Counted from the stretch's first letter, positions 11,336 through 22,420 are shown. The stretch: 64,000 nt of DNA from Meloidogyne chitwoodi (GCA_015183035.1 JACZZP010000019.1:248001-312000), one strand, 5' to 3'. Notes: a model not told the origin generated them from the sequence alone. Translations and numbers: made by a program.

Positions 11336-14234
11336 ATGGCCTCCAATTTTCCAATTACATGTAAACGCGAAGCAACTGAAAGTGTTGATGATTTGCACCT
11401 TGAAACAACAGGAAATAATTCAAAAAGTGCTAAGTTAGTTGACGTTAAAGAAGAGGAAAGTATTAAAGTAGATGTGGTGGATGATAACAATAAACAAATA
11501 AAGGAATCAGAATTAGATGAAAAGGCAAGTAATTTACTTTGGAAAAACCAGAATTTTTGAAATATAATTCCGGAACTTTCAGTTAATATAATTGCTACAG
11601 GAAATTCAAAATTTGAATGTTTATGTTTGCAGGAGAAAGTATAATTTTAATTTTTCCGGAAAAATCAGAATTGTTTAATATATCTTTCCGGAAAAATCAG
11701 AATTGTTTAATATGTTTCCGGAAAAATCAGAATTGTTTAATATATGTTTCCGAAACAATCAGAATTAAAAAAATATTTTTACTTAAAACAAAACATAATA
11801 TAACACATGTTTCCGGAAGATTTTAGTGCAATTAAATAATTTATATGGATAATTTTTCAGAAAATTAGCGATGAAGTCGTTTCGTCGCCTAAAACTTCCT
11901 GGTTAGGTACGCCTCTTCACCTTCAGGCAGCAATTGCTGCTATTGATGATAGATTGTTGTTTTTACGGGTTTGTGAGGAATTGGAAGCAAGGGGTGAAAT
12001 AAAAATTTTGAATGAAATTTTTTAATTTTTAAGGCATTCGTTATGAGTCTGTCAGTGTTGAACCTTTTGTAGGTGGTTATATGCTGCGATTAATTGAGTC
12101 AGTTTGTAAAAATATTATTTTTTATATTTTATTTTTTTAAAGCATTTCGTCTATTTTTAACAAATATAATATTGAAGCTGGCGATTTTTTCCAAAATTTG
12201 GAGCAATGTAATATAAGGATGATTTTGCCTGAGGGTAATTGGTAGAAATTTTTAAAATTATTTTAAAATTCTGAAAAAAAATTAATTTATAGTCAATTGG
12301 AATGTGTATTTATTAATCCTCCATTAGTTCAAGATTTTGATCGAACAGAAGAAGAAGTTGAAGCAGATAGGCAAAAAGTTTAATTTTATTTAAATATTTT
12401 CTGAGTGAGGGGTCATTGTCTCCCATTTTATAAAACTAAAGCAAAAATTAAACTGTAGCAAAAAATAAAACTGAAACAAAAAATAAAACTGAAACAAAAA
12501 AAACTGAAACAAAAATAAAACTAAAGCAAAAAATAAAACTGAAGCAAAAATAAAACTGAAGCAAAAAAACTGAAACAAAAATAAAACTGAAACAAAAATA
12601 AAACTGAAGCAAAAAATAAAACTGAAGCAAAAAAAAACTGAAACAAAACTAAAACTGAAGCAAAAAAAAAACTGAAACAAAACTAAAACTGAAGCAAAAA
12701 AACTGAAACAAAAAAGTATTAAAATTTAGGGAAACTAAAGTAGAATAAATTAAAATCTCTAAAAATTTTAGCCTCACACTTGGGTTTTATCAATCGGCAA
12801 TCAACGCCCAAGAGATATGCCCTCACACGGTTTGGTAATTGCTCACAGTATTGAAGATCGATTACTCACATATTGTCATATTTATACACCTGTTCGACAA
12901 TTTGAAGATGCTTATTATTCTTTTTATAAAAATTATTGTAAAGTGGGTAAAAAAAGAATTTTTTAAAATTCCTAAATTTTGAACGTCTCCCGGAAAATTG
13001 GGCAGTGGAATATTGGGCAGTAGAAAATTGGGCAGTGAAGAAACAGTACAAAAACCTGCAAGAAAATACAAAAATACATAAAAAATACAAGAAATACATT
13101 AAAAATACATAAAAAGATTTATGTATTTTTCATGTATTTTTGTGTTTTTTACATAAAAAATACATTTTTGTGTTTTACCAAATTATATTTGAAAAAACAA
13201 AAATACAATACAAAATGCATAAAAACACAAATACATCAGTAACACCAAATTTTTTAAGTGTTTTTGTATTTTTCATGTATTTTTGTATTTTTTGTATTTT
13301 TTGTATTTTTGTATTTTCTTGCAAGTTTTTGTACTGTTTCTTCATTGCCCAATTTTCCACTGCCAATATTCCTAGCACGTTTTGAACATTTTTTCCAAAA
13401 ATTATTTTTAAAATTTAATTTAATTAAAAATTTAAAAATGCAGGTCCGTGCTTTTACTTACCACAAACTTGTTTTATCCTATGGGGATGAAAATTGTGAT
13501 TTATTATTTATACTTTCTTGGCGTTGGTCTTGGCAAACTAAATCAGGTAAATATGCGTTATGCTTCGGACAGGCACCTTTAACAAAGAGACAAAATGGAC
13601 ATGCTTCACAACAACGGTTTGATTATATTTTTGATTAAATTAAAAAAAAATTATTTTTTATAGTCGGTGGAACCCGCATGTCCTCGTTAGCCGATTACTT
13701 ACTGATCGTTTTAACAACAAAAATGACCTTGGTAATTTTTTTAAAAATTGAAAAATTTTTTTTTGAAAGTTTGGCTAGTCAATTATCTTGTTAATACTCA
13801 TCGTTCTTTGGGAATAATTTATCAATTTGTTCGAACACAAATGCGTTCGACTAAAATTGTCTCTCAAGTGCTTGGAACAGAAGCAAATTTTCCTGCTGAA
13901 ATGATGGTTTAAAAATATTAAAAAAAATAAAAATAATTTTTAGTTTCATCTTACCCCTGTTGATGAATATTGCATTCGTCTCTCATATGGACCTCAAATT
14001 GCTATGGAATTTCTTCTTTTACAAGACAATCAAATTGCTGTACGTGATTGTTCTGCTGGTGTTTGTGCTGGTAATTTATTATTATTATTTTTTAATTTTT
14101 TCAAAATTAAAATTAAAGATATTAACTATGGCGGTGTAACCCTTTCTGATTTTTGGCGTTCTTTTCAGTCACAAAACGGAGGCGATGAACAAGGTGAAAG
14201 TTCTGCTGCGCCTGATGTTTTAGTGGAGGAATAG
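11336..14234 (+). CDS. MED14: Mediator subunit 14, central unit (453 aa)
   Basis: Second unit of the split MED14. Exons 11336-11524, 11861-11993, 12034-12097, 12143-12241, 12293-12377, 12772-12942, 13444-13616, 13664-13731, 13770-13906, 13944-14070 and 14119-14234 add to 453 codons plus stop (TAG 14232-14234). The start MASNFPITCKREATES aligns with the KRKLSDD linker of animal MED14. LQAAIAAIDDRLLFLRVCEE, VRAFTYHKLVLSYGDEN and NPHVLVSRLLTDRFNNKNDL follow, and YCIRLSYGPQIAMEFLLLQD and QIAVRDCSAGVC close the repeat-containing core, all in family order. The first intron has a GC donor (AAG/GCAAGT). It ends where animal MED14 enters its long Pro/Ser-rich linker. A GTAAGT lies 18 nt past the stop, so a 3'UTR intron is possible. 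Either a separate protein or part of one broken gene. Confidence 0.88.
12425..12718. repeat. Intronic AAACTGAAGCAAAAAATAAA minisatellite
   Basis: About fifteen imperfect copies of AAAACTGAARCAAAAAATA fill this MED14 intron. The reverse strand reads as an open phenylalanine-rich frame only because of the repeat. Confidence 0.8.
12985..13379. mobile_element. Foldback element F2 (GGGCAGTG family) in a MED14 intron
   Basis: 395-bp inverted-repeat element. The left end CTCCCGGAAAATTGGGCAGT carries three tandem GGGCAGTG units, and the right arm ends ATTCCTAGCACG. An exact 8-bp TSD TTTTGAAC flanks it (12977-12984 and 13380-13387). Interior is ACAAAAATACA/TGTATTTTTGT arms; no real gene. Confidence 0.88.
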
Positions 14235-14938
14235 CATTTTTAATATATACTAACGTAAGTTTTAATTGTTTTCTTTAACTGATTGTATTTTTCTCTTTAA
14301 TTGTTTGTATTTTTCTCTTTAATTTTTTGTATTTTTCTCCTTATTGTTTGTGTTTTTATTTAACACGTTTAAACAAAGTTGTTTAATTGTGTTTTTGTAG
14401 TCAAAATTGTTTTTTAAAATCAGAATTTGTGTTTATGACAAAAACAAAAAAATAATATTGTATTTTTAAAAACAAATTTTGTCTAAAACAAATGTTTTTT
14501 AAGCATCATGTATTTTTAAATACAAATGTTTTTTAGACTTGTGTTTTCAGAATACAAAAGTTTTTTAAACATGTATTTTTAATTTGTTGTATACTTTTGA
14601 ACAAGAAATTCTGATTTTAATGAAAAATATTTCCTTAACTTTAATTTTTGTAAAAATTAATTTTCTTATTTTAATTTAATTTACCTAAATTAGAGTTTAA
14701 TTATTTTCTAGTATATCTACACTCACAATTGTGTTTTATATTAGCAACATATTTTTAAAATATTGTTGCTTTATTTAAATATTAATTATAAATTTTTTAA
14801 ATTTATTTTTCAATTAATTATTAAATTATTTACTTAATACTTATATTTATTTATTTGTTTTTTTAAAGCTAAATTCTATATTATTATTAAAGAGAAAATT
14901 ACAAAATCACTGTATTTTGTCATTTTCCAATTTTTAAA
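14235..14938. other. Spacer between MED14 units 2 and 3
   Basis: Seven hundred AT-rich bases with TTGTTTGTATTTTTCTCTTTAA repeats (14275-14350) and AAACA/TGTTTTT phrases to about 14590. GTAAGT at 14253 is a strong unused or 3'UTR donor. No open coding exon matching the MED14 Pro/Ser-rich linker was found. Confidence 0.55.
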
Positions 14939-17663
14939 ATGTCTGATGGAAAAGCAGTTTTATCACTACCTGAACAACAACAACAAAGATTAAATGTTGA
15001 TGAAAATAGCCCTTCATCAATCACAAATAACAACACAGAAAATTTAACAACAATGACAAAAAAAGAAGAAACAGATAAAAGAGAGGAAGATGATGAAGTT
15101 GTTGTTGAAGAAGAATTGAAACAAAATGAGGTAATTTTCAATTATGAAGCAAAAATGTTTCAAGTTAAATATATTCTCATCTTTTTAAGTTTGTTGGCTC
15201 TTTTTTGGTTCATAAAAATGGGAGTGATGAGCCTCCAAAATACCAACAACAATATGAATTAGAGTTGAATAGACAAAGATTTCGTGCTCCTATTCTTTTG
15301 GACAGTCGTGCTTTACAACGAGCAATGAGTCAAAAACATGATAACCGTGAAAATCAAAAATTAGTCATTTAAAATTTTTTTTTTAAATTTAAGTTCTGCC
15401 AGAACAAACAATTTCATCTTTGGAACGCTTTGTTCAAAATCAGTATTTGCTGTCTCGCCTACAACCTTTTTTTGAATTGGCGTTAGCTGAAGTGCAACGT
15501 CGTGGAGAGCGTGGAAAACTTAATTTACCTGTTAAAGAACTTAATTGGTCACCACAACAAGGAATTTTAACGGTTACTTACCCCTGGTGAGTTTCTATAT
15601 TTTTGTTTTTATTTTACAAACATTTGAATTTAATATTGTGTTTTTGTAAATATAAATATTGGAATAACGTATTTCTAATGAAAAAACATATTTTTGATTA
15701 GAAACATGTTTTAATAAAAAATGTGTTTTACAAAACATACATAATTGTATTTTCGTAAATTTTTGTTTATTTAGTTGTAAACAAACAAGTTTTATTTATC
15801 TCAAACTTGTTTTAAAAAATATAAAAAACACATAAGCATGTGTTTTTCTTTAAAAACAAATAATAATGTGTTTTTTTAAACAGATAAACATGTTTTTCTT
15901 TAAAAACAAAAACATGTATTTTCTTTAAAAACAATTACCTAAACATGTGTTTTTCTTTAAATACATAATTGTTTTATTTTTAAATTTTTATCTTTTGCTT
16001 TTAGCTATCCTATACCAATAAATGGCAGTAGTACCAATGATAATATAAATTCCCCTCAACCTGCAACTCATCTTATACGAATGCAGCTTCTTATTTGCAA
16101 ACATGATTTTAAATTAATTACAAAATTAGATTATTGTATATTTTTTTAAAATATTAAAATTAAACTTTTATAGCTGGATTCAATTGCCCGGCTGAATCGG
16201 ATGTACGCATTTTTGAGAGATTTTTTTCTTCTCAGGTGGTAAAAACGGACAATGAAATGGCCGTTTTTTCTTTTATTAGCTTATGCCGTTTTTCATTGCA
16301 TTCAATATTTGCTTCGTTAGCACAACTTATGCTTGTACAAATGGTAGATTAATTTTTATTTCAAAAATACAAAATCAGAGTAATATAAAATACAAAAATC
16401 AGAATTATAAAAACAAAAATCAGAACCATAACGATACAATCATCAGAATTATAAAAAATACAAAATCAGAATTATATAAAAATACAAAAATCATAATTAT
16501 TAAAAAATATAAAAATCAGAATTATTAAAAAATATAAAAATCAGAATTATTAAAAAATACAAAAATCATAATTATTAAAAAATATAAAAATCAGAATTAT
16601 TAAAAAATATAAAAATCATAATTACTAAAAAATATAAAAATCAGAATTATTAAAAATACAAAAATCAAATTTATAAAAAATTAATTTAATTAGGAGCCCG
16701 GAGATTATCCTTGGCGTATTGAACTTGAGCTTTTACATACTGCCGATGAGCAACAACAAAATCCTTCTAACATTCAACAACGTACAAATTCTGGACAAAT
16801 TATGAAAAATGTCTTACAAAGTGTTATGGTCTGTTTTATAAAAATATTTAAAGAAAAAAACATTTTATTACGATAGATAACCGACAAACACTCAAAATTT
16901 CTATTTATTATATATTTATTTCCAAATAATATTGGTAGAGTTAATATATCGGTGGATCGGCGTAGAATTGTTCTTTGCTATCACATTGAATCGTAAATAA
17001 ATTTTTTGCTTAAATAAATAATTTTAAAATTTAATTAAAGAAATGAGTTAACATGGTGGTATATGGCGAATCAACAGCCGAATGAATTTGACCAACGTGT
17101 TGCTGATACTATAAAATTTGTATTTTTTTAATTGTAAAAATACAAAAATCAGAAATAAAAAATCAAAAACAGAATATGAAAAATACAAATATTAGAATTT
17201 AAAAATACAAAAATCAGAATTTAAAAATACAAAGATCAGAATTTAAAAATAAAAAGATCAGAATTAAAAACAAAAATCAGAATTAGAAAATCAGAAAATA
17301 CAAAAAACAGAATTAAAATACAAATATTAGAATTTAAAAATACAAAAATCAGAATTTAAAAATACAAAGATCAGAATTTAAAAATACAAAGATCAGAATT
17401 AGAAACAAAAATCAGAATTAGAAAATCAGAAAATACAAAAAACAGAATTTAAAAATACAAAAATCAGAATTAAAAAATACAAAAATCAGAATTAAAAAAT
17501 ACAAAAATCAGAATATAGTAAATTAAAGAATTTTTTAATTTTAATGTAGGTTCAATCAGAATTTATGAATAAACAAAATGAAGAGCAATCTTCCTCTTTT
17601 CAACGGCAACAATGTACTATATGGCCATGTATACGCGCTTTGCTTGAAGGAAAACATCAATAA
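14939..17663 (+). CDS. MED14: Mediator subunit 14, C-terminal unit (428 aa)
   Basis: Third unit of the split MED14. Exons 14939-15130, 15190-15346, 15394-15586, 16005-16135, 16174-16343, 16694-16828, 16877-16992, 17041-17119 and 17550-17663 give 428 codons plus TAA. The first exon is a low-complexity Gln/Asn/Glu-rich start (PEQQQQRL, NNNTENLTT, REEDDEVVVEEE). The conserved C-terminal region follows: LERFVQNQYLLSRLQPFFEL matches the SPLERFLGSV part of animal MED14, VRIFERFFSSQVVKTDNEMA the LEKFFETRV part, and QQCTIWPCIRALLEGKHQ the last ~20 residues of the family. In yeast and human Mediator this end contacts the tail module. The start codon is the first ATG upstream of the open exon; no acceptor is obvious directly before it, so the 5' end is less certain. 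Confidence 0.87.
16345..16675. repeat. Intronic AAAATCAGAATTATTAAAAA minisatellite
   Basis: Around twelve copies of a 27-29 nt unit (AATATAAAAATCAGAATTAT) in a MED14 C-terminal intron. Confidence 0.8.
17125..17522. repeat. Intronic AAAAATACAAAAATCAGAAT minisatellite
   Basis: Roughly twenty copies of AAAATACAAAAATCAGAATT variants, the reverse complement of the 9440-9812 unit, in the last MED14 intron. Confidence 0.82.
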
Positions 17664-18275
17664 AAAATTAAAAAACACCTGAAATTTAAAATTTTGAATT
17701 TTCCACCTTTCTAATGTTTTCTAAAATATTAATTATTTCTTTCATTTATTAAAATGTTTGCCAGGGAATCGATTTCACATGACTTTTTATGATGGCATAA
17801 ACATAAAAAAGGCATGCATATTCCACATGTGCTTTAATCAATGTAAAATTGGGGTGATCGAATTCTTCTTCGTTTATGTCGAGGCGTTTGATTTCCAATA
17901 AATTTTTAAAATTAAACTAGATGGGATTTAAAATAGTTTGAACATGCCCACTTTAACGCACGCATAGAATATTCACTTCATCTCTCTTAGATTTTATTTA
18001 ACTCCTTAAAATAAAATGAACGCCCACTTTACGCACTCTTGTTAACTCCACTCGCTTTTCTTTAGGCAAATAAAAAGGTTAGGCCAATTAAAATGTCTTC
18101 ACTTTCCTTTTAATTTTTACTAGCTTCCCAAAATTTAATTTTTAATTTTTTAAATTAAATAATTTAATAAAAGATTTTCTAATTTAATAAAATTTAAAAA
18201 TTTAAGTTAACTTTAAAAGAATTAAAATTAATTTATTTATTTCCGTTCTGTGCCCTTTGATTTAATTTTTTGTAT
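17664..18275. promoter_or_regulatory. Upstream region of kinase-like gene A
   Basis: No coding signal. Blocks such as TTTACGCACTC, AACTCCACTC and GGCAAATAAAAAGGTTAGGC recur in altered form upstream of copies C and D, which marks a shared promoter module. TGCCCTT occurs at 18251-18257, 41 nt before the ATG, and at the same relative place before copy D. An E-box-like CACATGTG lies near 17834. Confidence 0.5.
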
Positions 18276-18297
18276 TTTTTATAGGTAAAAATTGTTA

Positions 18298-20863
18298 ATG
18301 AATTTATTATTTATTTTAAATTTAATTTTGGCATTTTTATTTTTGCCAGGTAAAATTTGTTAAATTTTATTTAAAATATTTGATTTAATTTAGGATCATT
18401 TGCTGGTGGGTGTTATAGTGCTCAAGTCGGGAGTCCAAACAGAAATACTGCTAGTACTACACAAACATCTCAACAACAACAACCACAACAGCCACAATCA
18501 CTATGCTTGCACTACAATTTGCCACGTACAACAATTTTAGATAATGGTGATAGAATTTATTATGACATAAATACGGATCCTGAAAGAGGAAATCAACTTG
18601 GAAGAGGAGGAAGTGGAGGGGTAAGAGAATAAATATTTAACTAAGTTTAAAGAAAATTTACCGAAAATTATAATTTTTAAAATTTTAAATATATTTTTTT
18701 GTTAAAGAATGCTCTAAACTAGGGTAGCACCCCGTCCCCCGACTTTTCTCCTCCCCCGACCCGAACCCCGACACCCCCGGCATCCCCGTCCCCCGACATT
18801 TCAGCAGACAGGCACCCCCGACAGGCCAAACCCCGAAACCCCGTCCCCCCGACCACGACAATTGGCGAAAATTGGTCGGGGAGCTACCCTACTCTAAACT
18901 GAATAAAAATACTAACAGATTTTTAAGGTTTATCACGCATATTCGACAAATCGGAATAAATGCGTAGCTTTAAAGATTAAAGGAAGAGGTGATGGCGAAC
19001 GAGAAGTTCAATTACTCGAACATTTTGCGAGATTGAATCAAACTGAAAGGAATAGGATTATTGGATATTATGGACAGTAAGTATTTTTAAATTTTCATGT
19101 TTTGAATACTGTGCAGTTTTTAAACATTTTAAGAGTTAGTTAAATTTTAAGTAAACATTTCGAAGGGAGAGACCGCAGAACATATATTGTGTTAGAACTT
19201 GGTGATAATAGTTTGTTAGAATATTATCAGGCTAATACACAACAAGGAGAACATAATTTACCTCTTCTTATCAAACTTCTTGAAAGCGCTGCGCGAGCAC
19301 TTGCTCAATTCAACGAATGTAAAAATTTTTTTAAAAATTAAATAAATTCTTTATAATTCAGATGCCGTTCATTTTGACGTTAAACAAAACAATTTTGTCG
19401 TTGTTCAAGATTCAGCAGAAGATTATATGGATTTTACAGTTAAAATTATTGACTTACAATTTTCTGTGCTTTTATCAAACCCAATTGCCATTCGACCTGA
19501 TCTTTTGGATATACTTCACAAACCGAGGGAGCTTCGTGGAAATGGACAGATAAACCTTTCATCTGAGAATATACGCTCGGCATGTTGATTTTTATATTTG
19601 ATTTTTTTCCTTGTGAATAAGCGGCTACCAGACACATGCGGACGACAATTGCGGACCACTGACGTAAAAAATTCTACAAAAATTACCAAAAAATTCTTAA
19701 AAATCTATAAATCTTTGAATTGAAAAAATTTGACCTTATTGAATGCCCATGATCATTATGTATCATCTTTTGTTATTAATGTCTCGTCCGCAAATGTCGG
19801 CCCTCGGAATAAGTTTTTGTAAAGGAATTTAAGTAAAAAAAAAAGAAAAATATTTTTAAAAAAAAGCTTAGATTTTTAAGTACAATATAATTAATTTATT
19901 TTAATTTTTAAATAATTTATTTTAATTTTTAAATAATTTATTTTAATTTTTAAATAATTTATTTTAATTTTTAAATAATTTATTTTAATTTTTAAATAAT
20001 TTATTTTAATTTTAGTATTTAAAAAGCGATATATACGCATTTGGTGTAATGGGATTTCTGATGTTAAATCATAACAATGGAGAAATTAGAAGAATTAAGG
20101 ACAGACTTTCTGTCATTTCAATACGTAATGACGATGGCAGCAGACTAGTTCAATTTGAAAATGAACGTCAAGGATTGATTAATAACTTTAATAACTTGAT
20201 AAATAATTATCGTAATACTCAAAATCCAAATCAAAATGATTTAGATCGAATTATAAAGGTAAATTTTGAAATTTTATTCAAAATTAAAACAAAAAATTTA
20301 TAAAGGTAAAACTTTAAATTTTCTAAGGGAAATTTAAATTGCACGTTAAAATTAATATATCTTGATTTTTACGGTTTTATAATAATTAATTAATCATTTT
20401 ATAACGAAAAGATGGTTGGTATTTTTACTTTTGATGGCATTCCAGTCCCGGAACTGCATTTTTAATTTTCATAGTTGCAGTTCTGGAACTAATGTGAGGT
20501 GAGGAACTAGTTCCGGACCAGTTCTAGTTCTGGAACTTGTTTCAGAACTAGTTCCAAATCTAATAATCAACCAGTTCCATAGTTCCAGTTCCAAACCAGT
20601 TTCAAACCAGTTCCGGAAATTTAGAGTTCCGCAGTTCCGGAACTGGAACTTGGCGATCACTGGCAATACTCTAATAAGAAAATTTTCTATATACTCTAAT
20701 GTTCTTTTAAAAATATCATAATGAAGATGCATAAATCAATAATCTTAAATAAAGCTCTAATTTAATCACTTTTTAGAGATGTTTACAAAGCCTTCCTCCT
20801 CGCCGACCTGGTATAAATCAAGTCGTACAAGCTCTGAATGCAATTGACATAAATGAAGAGTGA
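18298..20863 (+). CDS. Secreted protein-kinase-like protein, copy A (380 aa)
   Basis: Exons 18298-18349, 18394-18620, 18928-19076, 19152-19318, 19362-19579, 20016-20258 and 20777-20863 join to 380 residues. An N-terminal signal peptide (MNLLFILNLILAFLFLPG then SFAGG) and a Gln/Pro-rich linker (QQQQPQQPQ) precede a protein-kinase fold. Kinase landmarks are the Gly loop LGRGGSGGVYHAY, Lys109 in CVALKI, a helix-C Glu in EREVQLLEHF, the catalytic loop HFDVKQNNF (D204, K206, N209; F instead of R, so non-RD), and DLQ at 229-231 in place of DFG. A C-lobe SDIYAFGVMGF and a final CLQSLPPRRP follow. Loss of the DFG Gly and a poor APE suggest weak or no catalysis. The 19580 intron starts with GC; copy B has GTATGT at the same place. 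Entry to the secretory route is inferred; an effector role is only a hypothesis. Confidence 0.85.
18720..18891. mobile_element. hAT-like MITE with CCCCGAC-rich interior, in copy A intron 2
   Basis: 172 bp. Termini TAGGGTAGC and GCTACCCTA are inverted repeats; an exact 8-bp TSD CTCTAAAC lies at 18712-18719 and 18892-18899. The interior reiterates CCCCCGAC/CCCCGAC and is strikingly GC-rich against its surroundings. Confidence 0.88.
19622..19805. mobile_element. Merlin-like MITE, in copy A intron 5
   Basis: About 184 bp. The left end has ACATGCGGAC and TTGCGGAC; the right end has TCGTCCGCAAATGTCGG. Flanks TGAATAAG and GGAATAAG suggest an 8-bp TSD with one mismatch. The GTCCGCAAA motif is shared with the Merlin relic at 60688 and the MITE at 26280. 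Confidence 0.6.
19885..20012. repeat. 22-nt tandem repeat AATTTTTAAATAATTTATTT
   Basis: Six near-perfect copies of a 22-nt unit run up to the acceptor at 20014-20015, in kinase copy A. Confidence 0.85.
20442..20676. mobile_element. Degenerate GGAAC/GTTCC MITE in copy A last intron
   Basis: An array of GTTCCGGAAC, AGTTCTGGAAC and CCAGTTCC phrases ends GGAACTTGGCGATCACTG, the terminus type of the hAT element at 41298-44520. The left end is decayed and no clear TSD is seen. Confidence 0.65.
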
Positions 20864-20954
20864 TTAAATTTGAGAATTCAGTTAAAGAATGTGATGAAAA
20901 TTGAATTTAGAAATTTTTTTAAAATTAAAAAAATCCTTTATTTAAATTAACTCA

Positions 20955-21061
20955 TCAGAGCTGAAAATCGAAATAAATTCGACTTTTACTTTTAAAAATT
21001 TTAATTTATTTTGAATTTCTAAAAATTTTGAATTCGATATTTTTGTTCGATTCAGCTCTGA
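20955..21061. repeat. Short foldback in the 3' flank of copy A
   Basis: TCAGAGCTGAAAATCGAAAT is mirrored by ATTTTTGTTCGATTCAGCTCTGA. The same inverted pair follows copy C (29908-30002), so it belongs to the duplicated flank. Confidence 0.7.
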
Positions 21062-21103
21062 TTTCTGCTAAAGATATTCCTTGTAAATATTTTAATCTAT
21101 TTC

Positions 21104-21339
21104 TGTTGTATATGAATAGTGGTCTTTTATAGACACTTCTAACGGTCTAGTATTCATACTATATAAGCACCCATAATAAACCAGTCAGTGAGTTAGTTCT
21201 CGTCAACCTTTACACTTCTACCCATTCTCAACTTCAACTGTCTTTCTCTACGTGATAAACCTTTTGCTTGTTGCTCGTCGACTTTCAGTATCTCGGACAC
21301 AGCCTGTTACTCTTAAGTAGGACACTTAAGATCGTAACA
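21104..21339 (+). mobile_element. Solo LTR (236 bp)
   Basis: Starts TGTTGTATATG and ends CGTAACA; exact 5-bp TSD ATTTC at 21099-21103 and 21340-21344. A TATATAAG box lies inside at about 21161. A second copy, inverted and interrupted, is at 30299-31610; the two agree through long stretches. Short TG..CA-type ends and a 5-bp TSD identify an LTR-retrotransposon LTR. No internal genes are present, so it is a recombination remnant. The superfamily is not assignable from the LTR alone. Confidence 0.88.
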
Positions 21340-21604
21340 ATTTCATTAAAAAAAAAGTAAAAATTGTCATTTTACATATATCTAGTAGTTTTAGAAACAA
21401 AAATCCGATATTGTTGACCTTCGGATTTATTTATCCAATCTTTTTATTCACCTCTAATTATGATAAATATTTATTTTTAAATTGTTTTTAATTTTATTTT
21501 AAATTACAAAATGGGCAAATTTCCATAGGTTGTGGTACATCGTGATATTTTTCGACTTTAAAAATATTTTTTTTCATTTTAAGCATGTAATCTAACATAA
21601 GTGA

Positions 21605-21880
21605 ACACCTGAACACCCCATTTATTCGCAATAAATATTTTATTGTTTCAGTAATTTTGGGTGTAAAATAGAGATCGGAACGGGAACGGGTCCCGATCCG
21701 GTTTCCCGGTTTTCCCAGTCGGGACCCGGTGATTTTTGGAACTGGAAAAAAGCGGGAATTCCCGATTTTCCCGGTCCGGGTTCCCTCCCGGTCGTTCCAT
21801 TCTAAAATTTCCCGTTTCCCGGTCCCGGATTTTTCAAAATTCCGATCTCTAGTGTAAAATATTTTGTTGCAAATATCTAT
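21605..21880. mobile_element. MITE of the CCCATTTATTCGCAAG family, interrupted
   Basis: The left part AAGTGAACACC..CCCATTTATTCGCAA and the inner block AATTTTGGGTGTAAAATATTTT match the intact copy at 33252-33347. It is split by the MITE at 21669-21851. Confidence 0.7.
21669..21851. mobile_element. hAT-like MITE with TAGAGATCGG ends, nested
   Basis: 183 bp. TIRs are TAGAGATCGG and CCGATCTCTA; exact 8-bp TSD GTGTAAAA (21661-21668 and 21852-21859). The uninterrupted relative at 33305-33320 shows the empty site with a single GTGTAAAA. The interior reiterates CCCGG/CGGGAAC phrases. Degraded relatives lie at about 21955-22085 and at 63329. Confidence 0.88.
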
Positions 21881-22250
21881 TCCCTAATTCTCGTCCTCTC
21901 CGGACATCCAGAATTTTCACCTCTTTCGTTTGATACTATACACTTCAAAACTGTGAAATCGGGATCGGCAATTTCTTGCGAGATGAACCGGGATCGGAAC
22001 TTCCTTGTTTTCCCATTTAGCTCCTGTCAGGTCAACTTTTAATTCCCATTCCAAATTCCCGGTTTTTCAAAATTACGGTCTCTAAGTGCGTTTACCATGC
22101 CAATATTTTAGACTCTCTCCCTTAATTTTTAATCTCTAATTTCTTTTAGAGAAATAAAATGGAAGTAAAAAAATCCTTCCAATCCACATACGATCATTTG
22201 ACTTTTTATTTAAATTTTATAAAATAGTGCCTTGAGAATTTCTTTGTCAA

Positions 22251-22257
22251 TGCACTT
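22251..22257 (+). promoter_or_regulatory. TGCACTT motif upstream of copy B
   Basis: Fits TGCMCTT, a motif I recall being linked with effector-gene promoters in Meloidogyne; 164 nt before the start. Short motif, so weak on its own. Confidence 0.25.
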
Positions 22258-22420
22258 TTATTTTATTTTAAATCAATTTATCTATTTTATTTTATAAAAA
22301 AGAAAGATGTTAAACATTTAATTTTTTTAAAGAATAAAATTTTAATTTAAATTTAAAAATTAAGTTATATTTTAAAATTAATCCCAAAAAAAATAAAATA
22401 TTATTAAATAAATCAACTCG

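Noticed and set aside
10873..11400. Splice joining MED14 units 1 and 2
   Set aside because: GT dinucleotides in the last exon of unit 1 all leave phase 1, whereas the acceptor at 11327-11328 needs phase 2; a downstream AG with the right phase lacks a pyrimidine tract.
12390..12680. Long Phe/Ser/Val-rich frames on the minus strand
   Set aside because: They are translations of the AAACTGAAGCAAAAA intron minisatellite inside MED14; there is no codon structure beyond the repeat.
13140..13385. Open frames on both strands in a MED14 intron
   Set aside because: They fall in foldback F2; both strands are open because of TACAAAAATACA arms.
16283..16528. 81-codon plus-strand frame beginning in a MED14 exon
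   Set aside because: Wrong frame of exon 16174-16343 continuing into the minisatellite.
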